A stretch of 64,000 bases of DNA from JAPPLB01 sp965218555 (GTDB lineage Bacteria; Acidobacteriota; Terriglobia; Bryobacterales; UBA6623): NCBI GenBank assembly GCA_965218555.1, contig OZ244625.1, positions 3,286,001-3,350,000 on the forward strand, given 5' to 3'. This document shows, piece after piece, positions 61,152 through 64,000 of the stretch (position 1 is the stretch's first letter; the number at the start of each line of letters is the position of its first letter). The translations under genes and the position numbers were made by a program. The notes under the pieces were generated by a model. The model searched no databases. It worked only from the letters and a program-made list of their open reading frames with translations, and was not told where the DNA came from.

Positions 61152-61580
61152 CTAATTTTGCTCCGCCCTTGACACTCCGGTAGCCTCATCGGGAGGAAAT
61201 CCCTCCTGCCGTAGCTGTGCGTACATGGCCCAGGCTGGCATGCATTCTACGGAGGGCTTTCCGCTCCCGGTCGTAATGTCCCTCATCATCTTATGCAGGT
61301 TCTGCGCGGTCTTCAGGATGCTCTCGTCAACCCCGGCCTCCTTAATCATCCGGCTCGTTCTGGCGAGCACATCCGAGATTCTCGAGATTCTACGGTCTTC
61401 GGCATTCATGTCCGAACAGCGTTTTGCGAACGATCCGAGGATGAACTTGAACCGCTTGCGCGTGCTCTCCTTATACCTTGGTCCGTCCTCGATAATGGCA
61501 AGGTTCTGCTCCGGTGTCCTTTCCGGTGCCGCTTGGCACAAGAACCCTACGGCCATAATCACTGCTAGATACCGCTTCAT
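61152..61580 (-). CDS. Exported passenger protein, 3' end cut by IS21-A
   Basis: A 142-residue frame with a leader (KRYLAVIMAVGFLCQAA). The mature part has charged helices (RYKESTRKRFKFILGS, DRRISRISDVLARTSRMIKE) and SVECMPAWAMYAQLRQEGFP. The last seven codons (from VSRAEQN) belong to the IS21 element. If IS21-A and one CTCCGGTA are removed, the frame continues AVTVFMRAANLIR and stops at 56436, giving 148 residues. No family recognised. It is a cargo gene of the IS1595-type transposon; its product may be periplasmic. Confidence 0.65.
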   Translation of the reverse strand: MKRYLAVIMAVGFLCQAAPERTPEQNLAIIEDGPRYKESTRKRFKFILGSFAKRCSDMNAEDRRISRISDVLARTSRMIKEAGVDESILKTAQNLHKMMRDITTGSGKPSVECMPAWAMYAQLRQEGFPPDEATGVSRAEQN

Positions 61581-61846
61581 GATCTGTCCCTTTCACTCGC
61601 TCTCGCTCGGCACATACGGGTGCCGGGCCATGCGAGTATCCTGTAGGGACAGAAGACCCTGCCTGTTCGCCGTGGTTCAGGGAGCGACCCCGAACCCCAG
61701 TACGACGGCTGTTCTATTCAGCAGGAGGCCCGGCTCACGGGCGGTCCCTACCGATACTCGCGCCCCGACTATAGCACGGTTCGGTTGACATTGGGCCTAT
61801 GTAGTGCGACGATGTAAAGGCACGATAGAGAGGGTAGGCTAGGGGA

Positions 61847-62068
61847 GTGAGTAACGATTCCAAATGGACGATTGGAACCGGAGCTACCCTGCTGCTAGTG
61901 ATCCTTGCCGTGTTCGCTATCCTAAGCTCGGAACATGGCAATATTGCTGCCCGTATGGACTCTACCGAGAACCGTATCAACTCGATGGAACAACGCTTAG
62001 ATTCCCGTCTGCTGTCGATAGAAGAACATCTACGACCAGCGCCGCTCGCCCCTCCCCCGAAGCACTGA
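61847..62068 (+). CDS. Small membrane-anchored coiled-coil passenger protein
   Basis: A 73-residue protein, start GTG 61847. A single membrane helix (GTGATLLLVILAVFAILSS) is followed by a short heptad region (MDSTENRINSMEQRLDSRLL) and a proline-rich end. The topology suggests an inner-membrane protein with a periplasmic or cytoplasmic coiled coil. Unknown function. It lies between the truncated exported gene and the transposase. Confidence 0.55.
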   Translation: MSNDSKWTIGTGATLLLVILAVFAILSSEHGNIAARMDSTENRINSMEQRLDSRLLSIEEHLRPAPLAPPPKH

Positions 62069-62148
62069 TTATGAAACCGATGCTCGATCCGAAACGCGAC
62101 CTCGCGGGCGCAACGCCCGAGACGCTGGCGCGTGCTCTCCTGAGGCCC

Positions 62149-63123
62149 TTACGGACGCGCCGTAGAACTGAGCCCGTTATCGGCGATCAGGTCGCGGTAG
62201 AGAAGCCGCCGTCCGATCAACCGAGCGACCGTATCCCGCATCTGCTCAAGCGTTCCTAGATCGCGGACGTTGTGCCGTCCTGCGAACTCGTTCACGTACC
62301 GCTGTAGGTGCTTCGGGGAGAGCTTGTGGAAGGTCCCCTTATGAGCGCGCTTGAGCATCGACCAAAAGCTCTCGATGCCGTTGGTATGAGCGTCGCCTTT
62401 GACGAATTCCGAGAGCGAGTGCTTGACCGTATCGTGGTTCGGTAGACCCGCGTAGGCGGTCGCATCGTCGGTATAGACCTTAGCTCCCGGCTGTACGTGA
62501 GCCTGAACGAATCCCTGTAGGGTCTGGGCGTCCGTAGTCTCGACGACCTTAGCGCGGACTTGCTTCGTAGCGCGGTCCTTCACGCCCGCGACGGCTACCT
62601 TGTCCACTGGCCCGCGTCCGGTAAGCCCCTTCCTCTTGGTGTTGCTCATGTTCCTACGGCGGCCTCCGAAGTAGCTCTCGTCTACCTCGGCAGGACCGCT
62701 GAACAGATCGGAGGTCTCATCGGACCATGCTTGCCGGATACGGTGCAGCATGAACCACGCGGTAGGCTGCGAGACGCCGATATCGCGCCGTAGCTTCATA
62801 CTCGATACGCTCTTCAAGCTGGTCAGGCAGAGGTAGATCGCAATCGCCCACTTACGGAGAGGGACTTTCGAGTAGGCAATCGGTGTTCCGGTCCGCACGC
62901 TAAAGTAGCTCCGGCAGTCCTTGCACCAGTACGGCATGGGCTTACGGCGGGGAACTTCGCTGGTCGCTACGGAGCCGCAATGACCGCAGCACCGCTCGCC
63001 CTTCCAGACGATATCCTCGAACCAGCTTTCCGCCGCTTCTTCGTCGGGGAATAGCGCCATGACCTCGAATAGATCAATGCCCTGACGGTAGCCTTTTCCG
63101 GGAGCCTTACGGGTCGTTTTCAT
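62149..63123 (-). CDS. IS1595-family transposase
   Basis: A 324-residue transposase with an N-terminal zinc ribbon (CCGHCGSVATSEV then YWCKDCRSYF) and an IS1595-type catalytic domain: AEVDESYFGGRRR (first Asp), AKVYTDDATAYAGL (second Asp) and HTNGIESFWSMLKRAHKG (Asn-Glu). Length and motif order fit the family. Its promoter uses a -35 box inside the terminal repeat. It appears intact. Confidence 0.93.
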   Translation of the reverse strand: MKTTRKAPGKGYRQGIDLFEVMALFPDEEAAESWFEDIVWKGERCCGHCGSVATSEVPRRKPMPYWCKDCRSYFSVRTGTPIAYSKVPLRKWAIAIYLCLTSLKSVSSMKLRRDIGVSQPTAWFMLHRIRQAWSDETSDLFSGPAEVDESYFGGRRRNMSNTKRKGLTGRGPVDKVAVAGVKDRATKQVRAKVVETTDAQTLQGFVQAHVQPGAKVYTDDATAYAGLPNHDTVKHSLSEFVKGDAHTNGIESFWSMLKRAHKGTFHKLSPKHLQRYVNEFAGRHNVRDLGTLEQMRDTVARLIGRRLLYRDLIADNGLSSTARP

Positions 63124-63129
63124 ACCCTT

Positions 63130-63158
63130 ATTCTCTCAAATCAGGGTACGTTTGTCAA
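63130..63158 (-). promoter_or_regulatory. Promoter of the IS1595-type transposase, -35 in the terminal repeat
   Basis: On the minus strand TTGACA (63158-63153) lies within the terminal repeat and GAGAAT (63135-63130) follows after 17 bp; the transposase ATG starts 7 bp further on. Transposase bound to the repeat would cover the -35 box, which offers self-repression. Confidence 0.6.
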
Positions 63159-63176
63159 GTAATCTTTGTAATCCCC

Positions 63177-63454
63177 TATCGAAAGACAATGATGTCGCCG
63201 TGCTTCACGTCTTGATAAGGGAGCAACCTTCCCAGGACGTTATCGGACGGAGCATAGGCGAGCTTGTCGACCCAGAGGTGGTCGCCGATAAGAAGAGTGT
63301 TCTCCATCGAGGGCGTCGGGATGACGTAGCCCTGCACGATGCACGTCGACACGAACAGGTAGACGACCAGCACCGTGGCCCACTCCGCGATGACGCGCCT
63401 CCAACTCTCGCGGGAGGGCTCTCGGTCAGGTTGTTGCCTTCGCCTCCGGTTCAT
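63177..63454 (-). pseudogene. lepB: Signal peptidase I, 5' part (interrupted)
   Basis: This is the first 92 residues of signal peptidase I: the membrane anchor (EWATVLVVYLFVSTCIVQGY) and the catalytic Ser box VIPTPSMENTLLIGDHL. It ends at DIIVFR, where the transposon begins; a TAG appears at once at the joint. ATG 63454 has AAGAG upstream. It joins in frame to the part at 55638-56123 once the element is removed. It lies 59 bp downstream of feoB on the same strand. Confidence 0.93.
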
Positions 63455-63513
63455 GTTCTCTTCCCTTTTGACGAGCGAGGTTCCGCGGCGGTAGCAGCGG
63501 GCGAGCCGCGACT

Positions 63514-64000
63514 TCACGACAAGATCTGATACGCGGCGAACGCGCAAACGTATCCCAGCGCGGTCATATAAGCAAACTGGATGATCGCCCATTTCCAGCC
63601 GCCCGTCTCCCGCCTCACCACGGCTACGGTCGACATGCATTGCATCGCGAACGCGAAGTAAATCAACAGGGCGATCGCGCCCGGCAGCGTCAGGTCCGAC
63701 TGCAGCGCGCTTTGCAGTTCCAGCGAGCCCTCGTCGGCCTCCATGCCGTAGATCGTTCCCAGCGTGCCGACGATCACCTCCCGAGCCGCGAGCGAAGTGA
63801 TCAGCCCGATTCCAATGCGCCAGTTGAACCCGAGGGGTTCGATGATCGGCTCCATCGTGCGGCCGATCGTGCCCGCCACGCTATCGGCGATCTCCGGCGG
63901 CTCACCGTTCTGCAAAGGCACGCTCGCCAGAAACCACAGTACGATCGTCGTGGCCATGATCACCGTGCCGGCGCGCCGCAGGAAGATCTTTGCACGGTCG
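63514..64000 (-). CDS. feoB: Ferrous iron transporter FeoB, C-terminal part (runs off window)
   Basis: This is the last 161 residues of the membrane domain of FeoB, the GTP-driven Fe(II) importer. Visible features are AGTVIMATTIVLWFLASVP, the gate-region block NWRIGIGLITSLAAREVIVG, the FAMQCMSTVAVVRRETGGWK segment conserved in FeoB, and a final helix. The N-terminal G domain lies outside the window. It precedes lepB in the same direction, so the broken lepB may be read from the same transcript. Confidence 0.92.
   Translation of the reverse strand, partial: DRAKIFLRRAGTVIMATTIVLWFLASVPLQNGEPPEIADSVAGTIGRTMEPIIEPLGFNWRIGIGLITSLAAREVIVGTLGTIYGMEADEGSLELQSALQSDLTLPGAIALLIYFAFAMQCMSTVAVVRRETGGWKWAIIQFAYMTALGYVCAFAAYQILS

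Larger units (their letters stand above)
56485..61174. mobile_element. IS21-family element A, holding element B
   Basis: This element starts TGTAAGCGCCGGAGC and ends in GCTCCGCCCTTGACA. Repeated motifs GGCGGAGCAAAA are found near both ends, as usual for IS21. It is flanked by CTCCGGTA on both sides (56477-56484 and 61175-61182). It spans 4,690 bp, of which 2,121 are the nested element and its target copy, leaving 2,569 bp. It encodes istA and istB on the plus strand. Confidence 0.9.
56124..63176. mobile_element. IS1595-type transposon with passenger genes, inserted in lepB
   Basis: A 7,053-bp element bounded by perfect 25-bp inverted repeats starting GGGGATTACAAAG at each end, and by the 8-bp target duplication TATCGAAA (56116-56123 and 63177-63184). 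An 8-bp duplication is typical of IS1595. It carries its transposase at the right end plus three small passenger genes. Without the IS21 inserted in it, the unit would be about 2.36 kb. Confidence 0.94.

Overview
The window looks like part of the chromosome of an Acidobacteriota-type bacterium (Bryobacterales/Solibacter-like). The GC content is high. The markers behind this are a 1,316-residue protein with von Willebrand A domains of the acidobacterial VWFA-related type, exported PQQ-type beta-propellers, a TonB with a glycine-rich linker, exported dihydroorotase-like hydrolases and secreted LolA-like proteins. This is inference from families read by eye; no search was run.

Layout. 0-4.4 kb: a broken resolvase, a 2-hydroxyacid dehydrogenase, a NucS-like nuclease whose frame is broken in a run of nine G, and an intact IS630. 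4.4-18 kb: metabolic genes (cysteine desulfurase-like, glgB, a CAU tRNA, sulfatase lipoprotein, Nudix, nicotinamidase, Gfo/Idh/MocA oxidoreductase, methyltransferase-like protein, PHP-domain protein, glycosyltransferase, exported enolase-superfamily enzyme). 18-25.5 kb: TonB, an AI-2E family membrane protein, and three tandem exported amidohydrolases. 25.8-31.6 kb: housekeeping genes (rsmE divergent from ruvAB, deoxynucleoside kinase, aquaporin, rsmI). 31.6-34.6 kb: two back-to-back IS630 elements that landed on the rsmI stop codon, then transposase debris. 34.7-46.9 kb: three PQQ-type propellers, a potassium channel, a Cys-rich exported protein, an EEP hydrolase, a paired small multidrug-type transporter and an RraA-like protein, sprinkled with a 175-bp inverted-repeat element. 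46.9-55.4 kb: a threefold tandem duplication of a secreted LolA-like gene together with the tail of the neighbouring VWA gene, one copy interrupted by an IS481-type element. 55.6-64 kb: lepB, cut in two by a 7.05-kb IS1595-type transposon that itself holds an IS21 that holds a second IS21; feoB runs off the window end.

How the parts relate. The core genes are ordinary. What stands out is recent DNA traffic: seven insertion sequences and transposons with readable target duplications, a dispersed MITE-like repeat, and a local gene amplification. Target-site arithmetic restores both interrupted genes (lepB and a transposon passenger gene) in frame, which makes the insertion order well supported. 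No CRISPR array, rRNA or prophage was seen.
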